Source: JARRPM01 sp963765545
Lineage (GTDB): Bacteria > Pseudomonadota > Gammaproteobacteria > Pseudomonadales > Halieaceae
Length of the DNA: 64,000 nucleotides
Reading direction: 5' to 3'
Assembly (NCBI GenBank): GCA_963765545.1
Contig: CAVXWW010000009.1
Location: forward strand, 766,700 to 830,699
Part shown: positions 42,645 through 51,096 of the stretch, piece after piece
Position numbering within the stretch: the stretch's first letter is position 1
Layout: every line of letters starts with the position of its first letter
Translations under genes and position numbers: made by a program
Notes under the pieces: generated by a model
What the model was told of the DNA's origin: nothing
Databases searched by the model: none
Seen by the model: the letters and a program-made list of their open reading frames with translations, nothing else

Positions 42645-43994
42645 TTAGTTAACAGTGTTCTTGTAGATCTTTCCGTCCTTCATGATCAGGGCGAGGTTCT
42701 TTTCAGGCTCATCGAAGAGGTGGAGGTTCTCGAGCGGATTGCCATCGACCAGCAGGAGATCCGCATAAGCGCCTTCTTCGATCGCTCCGAGTTTGCCCGG
42801 GTAGGGGTTGCGCGGTCCGGACATGGCCAACAATTCCGCGTTGATCGTCGTGGCCTGGTTGAGGATTTCCACGGGGGTGAACCAGGGGAGACGGAATGAG
42901 AGCTCTTTGGCCTGTTCCGCCTTGGCCGCTGGCGGGCCAACCAGATCGGTTCCCAGGGCGATCTTCACCTTGTACTTCTTCGCCGCGGCAAACATGGTGT
43001 CCAAGCCATCTTTTGTGGCCTTTTGCTTGGCTTTCTGCTCCGGGTTCCAGTCGGCTGGTGCTTCGCCGAGAAAAAGTCCGGTCTGGGTGCTGAGGAAGGC
43101 ACCTTTTTCGGCAAGCAGTTTCATCGTTGAGTCCGTCAGAAGATTGCCGTGCTCGATCGACATGGCGCCGGCCTCGAGCGCCTGCTTGACGGAGGCGTCC
43201 GTGTAGGAGTGCACCGACAGATAGGTATTCCAGCGCTTGGCTTCGTCCGCCGCCGCCTTGATCTCGTCGAATGAATACTCGGTGATATCCAATGGATCAC
43301 GCAGTCCGCTGACGGCGCCACCGGTAAACATCTTCACGAAATGAGCACCCTTGCGCATCTGCATCCGCGCTGCGGTCAGCACCTCCGGGACGCCGTCCGC
43401 GAAGATGACCAACTGGATGCGTTCGACCTCAGTGAAATTCGAACCGCCCATCTGGCGAGACTCGGTATTGAGCGTCCTGAAGTCCCCATGCCCAGAGGTC
43501 ATGCTGATCGCGGCGCCGCAGCCCCAGATGCGCGGCCCCGGGAAGAGCCCCTCGTCAATGGCTCGCTTCGTACCGAAAACCTGCCCGGCAGTATCACGGA
43601 TACTCGTGTAGCCGCGCATCAGCATGGCTTTGGCCTCCACGAGCGCGAGAGCGGCCTGGTAATCAACCGGAGCATCGAACATGGCATAGGGGCTCGAGAT
43701 GACCCAGGCAAGGTGGACGTGAGAGTCGATCAGCCCCGGAGTCATCGTGCGGCCTTTCGCGTCGATCACCGTCGCGCCGGCAGGCGCTTCGATCGACTTG
43801 GCGATTTTCGCGATCTTGTTGCCCTCGACGAGCACGCTCATATCGGCGACGAGCTTGTCGCTGCCATCGAAGATATTGACGTTGCTGATGAGCACGAGCG
43901 TCGGCACCTGATGCCGCTCCTGAGCAAATGCCGGTTGAACTGCAACAAATGACGAGGCTATTACAATAAAAAATAGTGCTATGTTTCGTTTCAT
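42645..43994 (-). CDS. Exported amidohydrolase (imidazolonepropionase-like)
   Basis: The 449-residue protein has a signal peptide (MKRNIALFFIVIASSFVAVQ). The amidohydrolase signatures are TPGLIDSHVHLAW (HxH), GAHFVKMFTGGAVSG (carboxylated Lys), TYLSVHSYTD and AMSIEHGNLL (His), and IALGTDLVGPP (Asp). It is similar to Xaa-Pro or acyl-amide hydrolases. First gene of the minus-strand cluster amidohydrolase-M19-M81, all exported, suggesting stepwise breakdown of a peptide- or amide-type substrate in the periplasm. I chose the ATG at 43994 because the previous 7 residues are polar. Confidence 0.9.
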   Translation of the reverse strand: MKRNIALFFIVIASSFVAVQPAFAQERHQVPTLVLISNVNIFDGSDKLVADMSVLVEGNKIAKIAKSIEAPAGATVIDAKGRTMTPGLIDSHVHLAWVISSPYAMFDAPVDYQAALALVEAKAMLMRGYTSIRDTAGQVFGTKRAIDEGLFPGPRIWGCGAAISMTSGHGDFRTLNTESRQMGGSNFTEVERIQLVIFADGVPEVLTAARMQMRKGAHFVKMFTGGAVSGLRDPLDITEYSFDEIKAAADEAKRWNTYLSVHSYTDASVKQALEAGAMSIEHGNLLTDSTMKLLAEKGAFLSTQTGLFLGEAPADWNPEQKAKQKATKDGLDTMFAAAKKYKVKIALGTDLVGPPAAKAEQAKELSFRLPWFTPVEILNQATTINAELLAMSGPRNPYPGKLGAIEEGAYADLLLVDGNPLENLHLFDEPEKNLALIMKDGKIYKNTVN

Positions 43995-44053
43995 GGGACT
44001 TCTCTTTTGAATCATTGCGTTTATTTAATTAGAGTGCCTGACAAATTATTCTA

Positions 44054-45383
44054 CTTGTCCCTAGCTGAAACTCAGTACTCATTGATTTTGTTGACTTTTC
44101 CGTCGGCGCCCAAGTAGCGTTGCGGGTATGAAAACGATACTTGTCCCTCTGCTCACTACCCTTGTCGACCTCCTGCGGAGCCGGGCTTCGCTCCATCTCG
44201 AGATGCTTGCCTTGCGCCAGCAACTGGCAATGTTGGCCAGCCGCGATAACAAGCGACTCCGCTTTCGCTCGAGCGAGCGTATATTCTGGGTTTGGCTGTA
44301 CCGTTTATGGCCCTCCTGCCTGGAGTCGTTGGCAATCTTCAAGCCCGACACTCTGGTCCGATGGCATCGCAAAGGTTTTAGGTAGTATTGGACCTGGAAA
44401 TCTTGCCGATACCGGGGCGGCCGACCAGCTATTGATTAGGATGTGCGCGAACTGATTCGGACCATGTCACGGAAAAACATCGGTTGGGGTGCTCCTGCTA
44501 CCGCGCGCCCCGCATCCATGGTGAATTGAAAATGCTTGGCATCGGTGTGTCAGAATCCACGGTCGCCAAATGCATGATCCGCCACCGGAAGCCGCCCTCA
44601 CAAACCTGGAAAACTTTCCTGGAAAACCATGCAGCCGATCTTGTTTCAGTAGATTTCTTTATCGTACCCACCGCTGGGTTTCGCGTCCTGTTTGTATTTG
44701 TCGTTCTGCGTCATGACCGGAGAGAGATTGTTCACTTCAACGCGACGTACCGTCCGACTGCGGAGTGGGCCGCTCAGCAAATAGTCGAAGCTTTTCCGTT
44801 TGACTCGGCTCCACGCTACCTCTTGCATGATCGCGATAGTATTTTTGGTAAGCGATTTCGGACTCGCGTGAAGAGCCTGGGTATTGAAGAGGTGATCTCA
44901 GCGACTCGCTCGCCCTGGCAAAATCCTTATGTCGAGCGAATTATCGGCTCAATCCGACGAGCGTGTTTGAATCACGTCATCATTTTCAATGAGCGGCATT
45001 TGCGACAAGTGTTGAAAGCCTACGCCAGGTATTATCATGAGGCGAGAACGCACTTGTCTCTCGATAAGCAGAGTCCTGTACCACGATCGATTCAACAGCC
45101 AGATCAGGGAACAGTCGTGGCCTTTCCTCATGTCGGTAGCCTCCATCATGAGTACCGACGCGCAGCTTGATTTTACGTTTGTCAGGACTACCAGTTCAAG
45201 ATAAAGACGAGTGTCGGCGAAGGCGATGCTCTGTCCGTGTTCGCAGGTAGTTTTCTCGAATACAAAAATCCACGTTGCCAGGGTGATTGAAGCGACTACA
45301 GAAATATCGGACGCCTTTCTCAGCCCATTTTTCGGTTAGTTAAAGAGCAAGCGATTCATGGATTGGGTTTTTGGTAGGGAAAG
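44054..45383 (+). mobile_element. Group A rve-type IS, full length, mutated
   Basis: The left end TTGTCCCTAGCTGAAACT resembles the left terminus at 15661, and the right end GTTTTTGGTAGGGAAAG resembles the standard one at 18056, with substitutions. The length of about 1.33 kb matches the other complete copy. It lies between the amidohydrolase cluster and higBA. Confidence 0.8.
44128..45170 (+). pseudogene. Group A integrase-core transposase with stop and frame change
   Basis: The N-terminal frame (MKTILVPLLTTLVDLLRSRA..LVRWHRKGFR) ends at a TAG near 44383. The rve part (GCSCYRAPRIHGELKMLGIG.., LVSVDFFIVPTAGFRVLFVF, LLHDRDSIFGKRF, SPWQNPYVERIIGSIRRACL) runs to 45170 in another frame. The junction around 44490-44520 (GGTGCTCCTGCTACCGCGCG) is the same as in 17175-17200. 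Added to the shared frame change, it has its own nonsense codon, so this copy is dead. Confidence 0.85.
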
Positions 45384-45654
45384 GGCAGTAAGGCGAAGAA
45401 AGGTAACGGGTTATTCAGCCGAGAAAGGGCAGGGAAACCGAAACCGAGCCTATACCGAGCTTGGTCGGGGTCGGTTAATACGATCGGTGGCAGTAGGTCA
45501 AAGAATCGTAAGCAATTTCCGAAACCGAACTCCGAACTTCCTCCGAACCCGTTGCCCATGCGGAGCCTGATCCATAGGACGGTAGAAGTTTTGAAGCCGG
45601 GAGCGAATAATAGTAACGTTTGACGTTAATGTCGCGCCTCGTTATTATTTGGCC
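45384..45654. promoter_or_regulatory. Upstream region of higBA with an inverted-repeat operator
   Basis: TAACGT-TTG-ACGTTA at 45614-45628 is a perfect 6-bp inverted repeat 27 bp before the higB start, a likely binding site for the HigA repressor. The rest is rich in CCGAAC/CCGAAA units; a block at about 45507-45539 (AAACCGAACTCCGAAC) repeats one at 6592-6622. The origin of that block is unknown. Confidence 0.5.
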
Positions 45655-45936
45655 ATGATCTTGAGCTATGGCTGCAAAGAAACCGAGAAAGTCGCCCGAG
45701 GCCGCTTTTCCCGGAAACTGCCCACTGAAATTCAGCGCGTTGCAGCCAGAAAGCTCAAACTACTGAATGATTCTTTAGAACTAAAGGATCTACGGGTACC
45801 ACCGGCGAATCGACTTGAAGCGCTGAAAGGGAGTAGAAAGGGCCAACACAGTATCCGAATTAATGATCAGTGGAGGATCTGTTTTCGTTGGGATAAGGGT
45901 AATGCATCAGACGTGGAGATCGTCGATTACCATTAG
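45655..45936 (+). CDS. higB: HigB-type toxin of a type II toxin-antitoxin pair
   Basis: The 93-residue protein is a RelE/ParE-superfamily HigB: MILSYGCKETEKVARGRFSR, LPTEIQRVAARKLKLLNDSL, LKDLRVPPANRLEALKGSRK, GQHSIRINDQWRICFRWDKG and VEIVDYH. Such toxins cleave mRNA on the ribosome. I chose the ATG at 45655 within TTGGCCATGATC. The antitoxin gene follows at once, and its ribosome site overlaps this stop codon. The toxin-first gene order is the higBA arrangement. Confidence 0.9.
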   Translation: MILSYGCKETEKVARGRFSRKLPTEIQRVAARKLKLLNDSLELKDLRVPPANRLEALKGSRKGQHSIRINDQWRICFRWDKGNASDVEIVDYH

Positions 45937-45947
45937 GAGATATGAAT

Positions 45948-46244
45948 ATGAGCAAGCGTGATTTTCCGCCCGTTACTCCGGGTGAGATATTGGAGGAAGA
46001 ATTCCTCAAGCCCATGGGATTGAGCCAGTATCGCCTGGCCAAAGAAATCCACGTACCCCCGCGTCGCATCAATGAAATAGTTAAAGGGAAGCGAGCGATT
46101 ACTGCGGACACCGCACTCCGGCTGGGGCGGTATTTTGGAACCACCGCGCAACTATGGGTTAACTTGCAGAGCACTTACGAGTTGGAATGCGCTGAGGAAA
46201 CACTTGAACCTGAGCTAGTAAAGATTGAACCTCACGCGGCATAG
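45948..46244 (+). CDS. higA: HigA-type antitoxin
   Basis: The 98-residue antitoxin has an XRE-type HTH: PVTPGEILEEEFLKPMGLSQ, YRLAKEIHVPPRRINEIVKG, KRAITADTALRLGRYFGTTA, QLWVNLQSTYELECAEE. It binds and neutralises HigB and represses the operon, probably at the repeat at 45614-45628. I favour the ATG at 45948 over 45942 because TAGGAG ends 8 bases before it and only 2 bases before the other. IS6 and group A copies lie on both sides. Confidence 0.9.
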   Translation: MSKRDFPPVTPGEILEEEFLKPMGLSQYRLAKEIHVPPRRINEIVKGKRAITADTALRLGRYFGTTAQLWVNLQSTYELECAEETLEPELVKIEPHAA

Positions 46245-46275
46245 ATTTGTCTGCTAGTGAAAAGTTAACCAAAAG

Positions 46276-46614
46276 GGTACTGACAACTTAACTGGCTGAT
46301 TCCAGTAAAATCGGCCTATGAACACATACAAACGGCACCGATTCCCGCCAGATATCATCTCCTATGCAGTCTGGCTCTACTATCGATTCAATCTTAGCCA
46401 TCGGGATATTGAAGATCTCCTGGCCGAACGCGGTATCACCGTGAGCCACGAAGCGATCAGGCTCTGGTGTATCAAATTCGGAGCCAAATATGCTCGGCGA
46501 CTGAAGCGCATTATCGGGATTTGAGGGTAAGTGCGTTCAGCGAGTGGACCAGGGCAGTTGCCTGAGATTGGGGGCTAGATTCCCTCGGTCCTGAGAAGTT
46601 AACTTGTCGATACC
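46276..46614 (+). mobile_element. IS6-family element, internally deleted (339 bp)
   Basis: Both ends are present: GGTACTGACAACTTAAC at the left, and at the right a sequence complementary to GGTATCGACAAGTTAAC. The transposase reads MNTYKRHRFPPDIISYAVWL, YYRFNLSHRDIEDLLAERGI.. to YARRLKR and then joins IIGI-stop, the remains of the C-terminal region. This is a miniature, non-autonomous form. It shows the uninserted state of the site occupied by the 28-bp block in other copies (GCAGTCTGGCTC). Confidence 0.85.
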
Positions 46615-46691
46615 CCTCCGACAGTTCATTTGCACCCTTTTGATACCTACTATACTTGCGTTTACAGCTAATTTCCTTACGGAGGTCCGTC

Positions 46692-47195
46692 GTGCCCGCT
46701 CCCGCCCTGCTGCTTTGCGTTTGCCTGCTCGCCTCCCTCCTGGCGCCGGCTGCTCATTCCCAGTCCGCCGCCATTCTTGTCAATAATGTCCCTCTGACTC
46801 CAGAGCAGATCGTCACCTACCAGATCTCGGTGCCGGCAGGACGTTACTGGTACGACCCGGTTTCCGGTCTGTGGGGTGCGGAAGGCGGACCCAGTATGGG
46901 GTACATCGCGCCCAACCTCCCCCTGGGTGGGCCGCTTAGCGCAGATGCCTCCGGTACCGGCACAGGTGTATTCATAAACGGCCGGGAGATTCACACAATC
47001 GAGGTCATGCGGCTGATGGAGATGTTCGGCTCGCCGATCCAGCCGGGTCGCTACTGGTTGGGTGCCGATGGCGTGGGCGGCGTCGAAGGTCAGCCCGCGT
47101 CGTTCTCGCTCGCCCCGCAACAGCAGGGGTCGGGCAAGGTGTTCGAGGACGAGATGGCGGATTTTTGCGCCGAGGTGGGCGGCTGCCCCTGGTGA
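46692..47195 (+). CDS. Small exported protein with WYDP repeats
   Basis: The 167-residue protein starts at GTG with an ACGGAGGT ribosome site and a signal peptide (MPAPALLLCVCLLASLLAPA). Two related segments occur: PAGRYWYDPVSGLWGAEGGP and QPGRYWLGADGVGGVEGQPA, each with P-G-R-Y-W and a Gly-rich turn. A C-terminal pair of cysteines is present (FCAEVGGCPW). It converges with the receptor-like/CHAT gene (stops 115 bp apart). No family was recognised; it may be a partner or substrate of the neighbouring proteases, which is speculation. Confidence 0.6.
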   Translation: MPAPALLLCVCLLASLLAPAAHSQSAAILVNNVPLTPEQIVTYQISVPAGRYWYDPVSGLWGAEGGPSMGYIAPNLPLGGPLSADASGTGTGVFINGREIHTIEVMRLMEMFGSPIQPGRYWLGADGVGGVEGQPASFSLAPQQQGSGKVFEDEMADFCAEVGGCPW

Positions 47196-47310
47196 GAACC
47201 CGGCGCGAAAACGCGGTATCACTTTGCGCTCCGTATTCCGGATGTAGCGTGCGAGCCCTTAGCGGACTGGCCTCTAGAGCAAGCGAAGCGGGGCCCGGAA
47301 GGTTATTGGG

Positions 47311-50190
47311 CTACTCGATACGTGCCGCCGGGTTGCCGTAGAGCGTGTAAATGAGTCCAAGCGGATTGTTCCACTCGCGCAGATGCCTCAGGCGGGCGTT
47401 ACGTAGCGCGGCGCTGACGGAGAGGCCCTGGACAAGCCCGTCGAAAACATGTTGGCCGAAGTGGTAAGCAAAGTTGTTCCAAACCGGCGTCTCGGTGACG
47501 ATGACCGCCCGCGCGCCGGCGCGGGTAAGTGCCCCGACGAACCCATTATTGTTCATTGGCCGTAAACCGCCTCCACCCGTCTCGCAGGCGTTAAACAGTA
47601 CCACGGGCTGGCCCGCCAGCAGCAGGCCATCGTCCGGTGGCGGCGTGTAATCGTCGATGTCGGCCGGTTCCAGGTACTCTGTCTTTGCAAATGCGAACCG
47701 CGGGCCACCTGCGTCCCCCGTCAATATGGGCTGGCCACCGGGCGAAGAATCGACCACAGTGCCACTGGTCGCATGGCCGTAGGCGATGATCAGCCGCAGT
47801 TTGTAGCCCTCGTGCGTGAGCCGGTCCAGAAACTCAGTGCGACTATCCGCCACGTCCAGGTCATTCGTCAGAAGGTCATCGACGTGCCGGGCGAACAGGT
47901 TCGCCCTTGCAGCGACATCGTCCACGCGATCGCCGCGGTAAGCGGCGAACAGCGTTTGATCTGCGGTGGGCTTATTCATTCTCGTCAACAACGTTGCCTG
48001 GGCCGCGTCAACCAGCTGTCGTGTACCCATCTCGTAACGGAAACCCCAGAAGCTCTCGACATCGATTGCGCCCGCCTTGTGAGGGTAGAGAAGCTGCCAG
48101 GGGACGTAGACATCCGACACCCTGAACACTACGCGCAGTGGTCGGCCGCCAGGCGCGGCGTAGTCTTCCACAAGTCGAATTCCCTCGCGCAATGCCCGGT
48201 CGCCCCTTATAAAGGTTCTGTCGTAGATCCGGGCGCCATGGCGCCGCAGCGGGTCCAGCATCGCCGCTCGATCGCTGTCGTCGAGATCGAGTCGGGCCGC
48301 GCCGCTGGAAAGCACGGGGTCGCGATCCAACCCGGCAAAGTATGCTCTCAGGGCCTCGTGCTGCTCGATCAATGCCCGAAGCTCGACATACGCATTACGC
48401 ACGAGACCTTCGAGGTCGGTCTTATTGACGCCAGACTGGTAGATCCAGGCACCGTCCTGGGAAGCGCCGAGTACGCGCTCCATGGCGGAGCGGAGTTCAG
48501 GCAGATGCGGAATCAGTGTGACGGGCAGCGCTCCGGCGGCGGTCGCCACGTCGATCACCAGGTCCGGAAGGTCCTCATCGACAATGGTTCCATGGCGCAC
48601 AGCCCGAACGGCTGGCGACACCCATTTTTCAGCCTGGGTGGGCGTGGGCCGACCGACGAACAGGGGTACCTGGATCACGTCGAGGTCGACACCGCGCGCA
48701 TCGACGGTAAACAACAGCAGGCCCTTAGCCGTGATCGGGTCAGTACGCTCCGGGTCAGGCACGATAGTGAATAGCGCAGGATCCACTGACATGCCCACAT
48801 CGGGATCGTACTCGATCGCGCGTCGCTGGTAGGACTCGGTTGCACATACGAAGCAGTTTAGCGTTACACCAAGCTTAAGTTTGCGGCCTTCGGCAAGTTC
48901 TTCGATTCGCGGGTTAACCGGAGCGATACCGAGCACGTTGGCATCCAGATTGGGGCCCAGCGAGAAGCTTAGCGTTGTCTCGACCCCGGGCTTCAGCACC
49001 AGCGGCGAGCGACCCTCCAGCGGCGCGACCAGCAGGTTGTAGACGGGCGCCGGGTCATCGCCGGGCGTTGCACTTTCCCTGGCGATGGCGCCAATTGATG
49101 CTCCCGGGATGGCGAGGCGCTGGAGGTAGTCCACAGGGGTGTATATTGACAGTGCATATTGAGAGCTAACCTTCACCTGCTTTGCGGTCTCGAGCTGTCC
49201 GACAAGGGTATAGTCCACCTCAGATACCGCTTCATCCACCTCGGCTTGCCGCTTGATAGCCTGCAGCTTTTGCACGGCGACCTGAGCGGCAGCACGGAAA
49301 AAGATTGCGTTAGCCGAGGGGAATCCGACCGACTCCACGCTCCGCTCAGTAATCGCCGGCACCGCCAGCGTGAAGTCTAGTTCCGAGTAAGCAGATGCGT
49401 TAACGAGGGCCAGCCACTCGCGCGCGGAGGTTCGGCCCCGATGATAGATCAGCCAGTGCTGGTCGGGAGGCAGGTCGCCAACGACAGCGTCCAGTGACCC
49501 CACGTCCCAGCCGGCATAGATCACCCACTGCGCCTCGGTGAGAGCCGGTGGGGCTTTGTTCTGTGGCCAGGGCACCGACAGCAGCCGGCAGGACGCGCCG
49601 CAGGCCTCCTCGGCAACCAGTTGCTGGAAAAAGTCGGCGCCGAACGAGCCCGCCTCCGTCAGCACGGCGACCTGGCCCTCTACGACCCGCTCACTCTGTC
49701 GCAGAGCCGATGCCAGCGCGTGCGCCGCCGCTGCACCACCCGGTTCGATCTGAATGACGCCTGGCGGCGCCACCGCAGCGTCGCCTGCGTCCTGTGCGAA
49801 CGGCATGATAAACGGTAGTCCCTGCCCGGCATAGATCGCCGCCACAGCGAGTGTGTCATCACCGCAGTCGCCGAGAACGACCGTGGGCGCGGCCGGCTTC
49901 CCGTGCCGCGCAGCGACTTCTCGGGCCACGAGCGGATTACAGCCGTCCGCCAGCACATCGATCCGCACTGCCTCGCCCGAAGCTAAGTCGAGGAAACCTT
50001 TACGTTGTGCCCAGTCGGCGCTCGCTAGCAGATCATCGGACAATGCAGAATATTCAGCGCTGTCATAGCCGGGTATGACCAGGGCCAGCCGCATGTCGGC
50101 CGTCGCTGCAGCGCCGAGCAAACACTGCAGTAGGATGGGTAAGGCCCAATTACTCCGTCTGGTTACGGAGGTACAGCGCAGCGATTTCAT
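47311..50190 (-). CDS. Exported receptor-like/CHAT (caspase-like) protease
   Basis: The roughly 959-residue protein has a signal peptide (..SNWALPILLQCLLGAAATAD). The N-terminal 350 residues resemble a type I periplasmic ligand-binding fold (LALVIPGYDSAEYSALSDDL, GLPFIMPFAQDAGDAAVA, GQVAVLTEAGSFGADFFQQL, HWLIYHRGRTSA). After a beta-rich middle, a CHAT protease domain closes the protein, with catalytic His in LIIAYGHATSG (about residue 806) and Cys in PVVLFNACETGGGG (about 869). CHAT proteases are usually cytosolic; export to the periplasm is unusual. The start overlaps the upstream lipoprotein gene by about 40 bp, so the two are coupled. Confidence 0.75.
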   Translation of the reverse strand: MKSLRCTSVTRRSNWALPILLQCLLGAAATADMRLALVIPGYDSAEYSALSDDLLASADWAQRKGFLDLASGEAVRIDVLADGCNPLVAREVAARHGKPAAPTVVLGDCGDDTLAVAAIYAGQGLPFIMPFAQDAGDAAVAPPGVIQIEPGGAAAAHALASALRQSERVVEGQVAVLTEAGSFGADFFQQLVAEEACGASCRLLSVPWPQNKAPPALTEAQWVIYAGWDVGSLDAVVGDLPPDQHWLIYHRGRTSAREWLALVNASAYSELDFTLAVPAITERSVESVGFPSANAIFFRAAAQVAVQKLQAIKRQAEVDEAVSEVDYTLVGQLETAKQVKVSSQYALSIYTPVDYLQRLAIPGASIGAIARESATPGDDPAPVYNLLVAPLEGRSPLVLKPGVETTLSFSLGPNLDANVLGIAPVNPRIEELAEGRKLKLGVTLNCFVCATESYQRRAIEYDPDVGMSVDPALFTIVPDPERTDPITAKGLLLFTVDARGVDLDVIQVPLFVGRPTPTQAEKWVSPAVRAVRHGTIVDEDLPDLVIDVATAAGALPVTLIPHLPELRSAMERVLGASQDGAWIYQSGVNKTDLEGLVRNAYVELRALIEQHEALRAYFAGLDRDPVLSSGAARLDLDDSDRAAMLDPLRRHGARIYDRTFIRGDRALREGIRLVEDYAAPGGRPLRVVFRVSDVYVPWQLLYPHKAGAIDVESFWGFRYEMGTRQLVDAAQATLLTRMNKPTADQTLFAAYRGDRVDDVAARANLFARHVDDLLTNDLDVADSRTEFLDRLTHEGYKLRLIIAYGHATSGTVVDSSPGGQPILTGDAGGPRFAFAKTEYLEPADIDDYTPPPDDGLLLAGQPVVLFNACETGGGGLRPMNNNGFVGALTRAGARAVIVTETPVWNNFAYHFGQHVFDGLVQGLSVSAALRNARLRHLREWNNPLGLIYTLYGNPAARIE

Positions 50191-50950
50191 CATCAGCCAT
50201 TCCCGCTTCCTCCCCTGCATCGCCAAGCACGGTAAATCCGTCATCGACTCGCACGGCACGCCGCACAGCGAACACCGAGGGCTCGCTTATGGTCAGATTT
50301 CCGTCCGCGGTCACCGCATACCCGACGTTTCCGCCTACAGACAGGAGTTTGGTGAGGGCGGGCACCGTGAGCTGCAGTTTGGCACCTGTCTGGTCGTACA
50401 GCGAGTACGTGCCCTTCGACACGACAAACGCCTCGGTGACAAGGTACATATCGGGCTGGCTCAGTTCCTCCATGCAGGCAGAGGAGACCGTACGGCGGTT
50501 GGCGGGATCCTCCTGCCAGACCTTGAGGGCCAAAAGCTTCAGCGCATCAGCCGAATGCTCGGAAACTTCGAACGTGACGCGCGAGATCTTGTCGAACCCA
50601 GGCCCGGCCTTGATACCGGCGTAGTTCAACAGTACGTCAGCGCTGAAAGTCGTGGATTTGGTAAAGTTGATGGCCGGAATCGACCCCCGTTCGACGAAGT
50701 CACCTGGATACCGGCAACTGGACAGGTTGTCTATCCAGCGCAGGCCGCTGTCGTCCACACGAATGATCGACCCTGGTCGGTACTTCCCGTCTGGAAACGG
50801 AAGCGGCACCCAGCCACCCGCCGACTCGAGCAGTTTGCGCCACTCCTGAGGCGAGTAGACGTCCTGCAGGTCCTGTTCATCTTTGCAACCGACAAGTCCG
50901 AGTGCGACCAAAAGAATGACAACCGTCACTAACGTACTGCGCATGAACAT
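50150..50950 (-). CDS. Predicted lipoprotein upstream of the CHAT protease
   Basis: The protein of about 266 residues starts MFMRSTLVTVVILLVALGLV followed by GC, a lipobox (LVGC). The mature part has WRKLLESAGGWVPLPFPDGK, YRPGSIIRVDDSGLRWIDNL, SSCRYPGD, then a repeated-strand region (TFSADVLLNYAGIKAGPGFD, KLQLTVPALTKLLSVGGNVG). A Cys pair (SSC, SSAC) may be disulfide bonded. GGAGGT precedes the ATG at 50950 (an alternative ATG is at 50944). The end overlaps the start of the CHAT gene, so the two proteins are probably made together. No family was recognised. Confidence 0.7.
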   Translation of the reverse strand: MFMRSTLVTVVILLVALGLVGCKDEQDLQDVYSPQEWRKLLESAGGWVPLPFPDGKYRPGSIIRVDDSGLRWIDNLSSCRYPGDFVERGSIPAINFTKSTTFSADVLLNYAGIKAGPGFDKISRVTFEVSEHSADALKLLALKVWQEDPANRRTVSSACMEELSQPDMYLVTEAFVVSKGTYSLYDQTGAKLQLTVPALTKLLSVGGNVGYAVTADGNLTISEPSVFAVRRAVRVDDGFTVLGDAGEEAGMADDEIAALYLRNQTE

Positions 50951-51096
50951 GGCACCTCCGGTCACAAATACCCAGGCTGGTCAGATGAGTATATGCGACG
51001 CGGTCGGGATTGGCGAACCCACGGCCGGTAGTTTGAAAAGCCCTGATCATGACCTAGACTCTAACTGATCCAGCAAATCATCAACTGGACGAGAAC

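Noticed and set aside
47773..48774. 333-codon plus-strand frame inside the receptor-like/CHAT gene
   Set aside because: Shadow frame with no ribosome site or family resemblance; the opposite strand encodes a recognisable CHAT domain.
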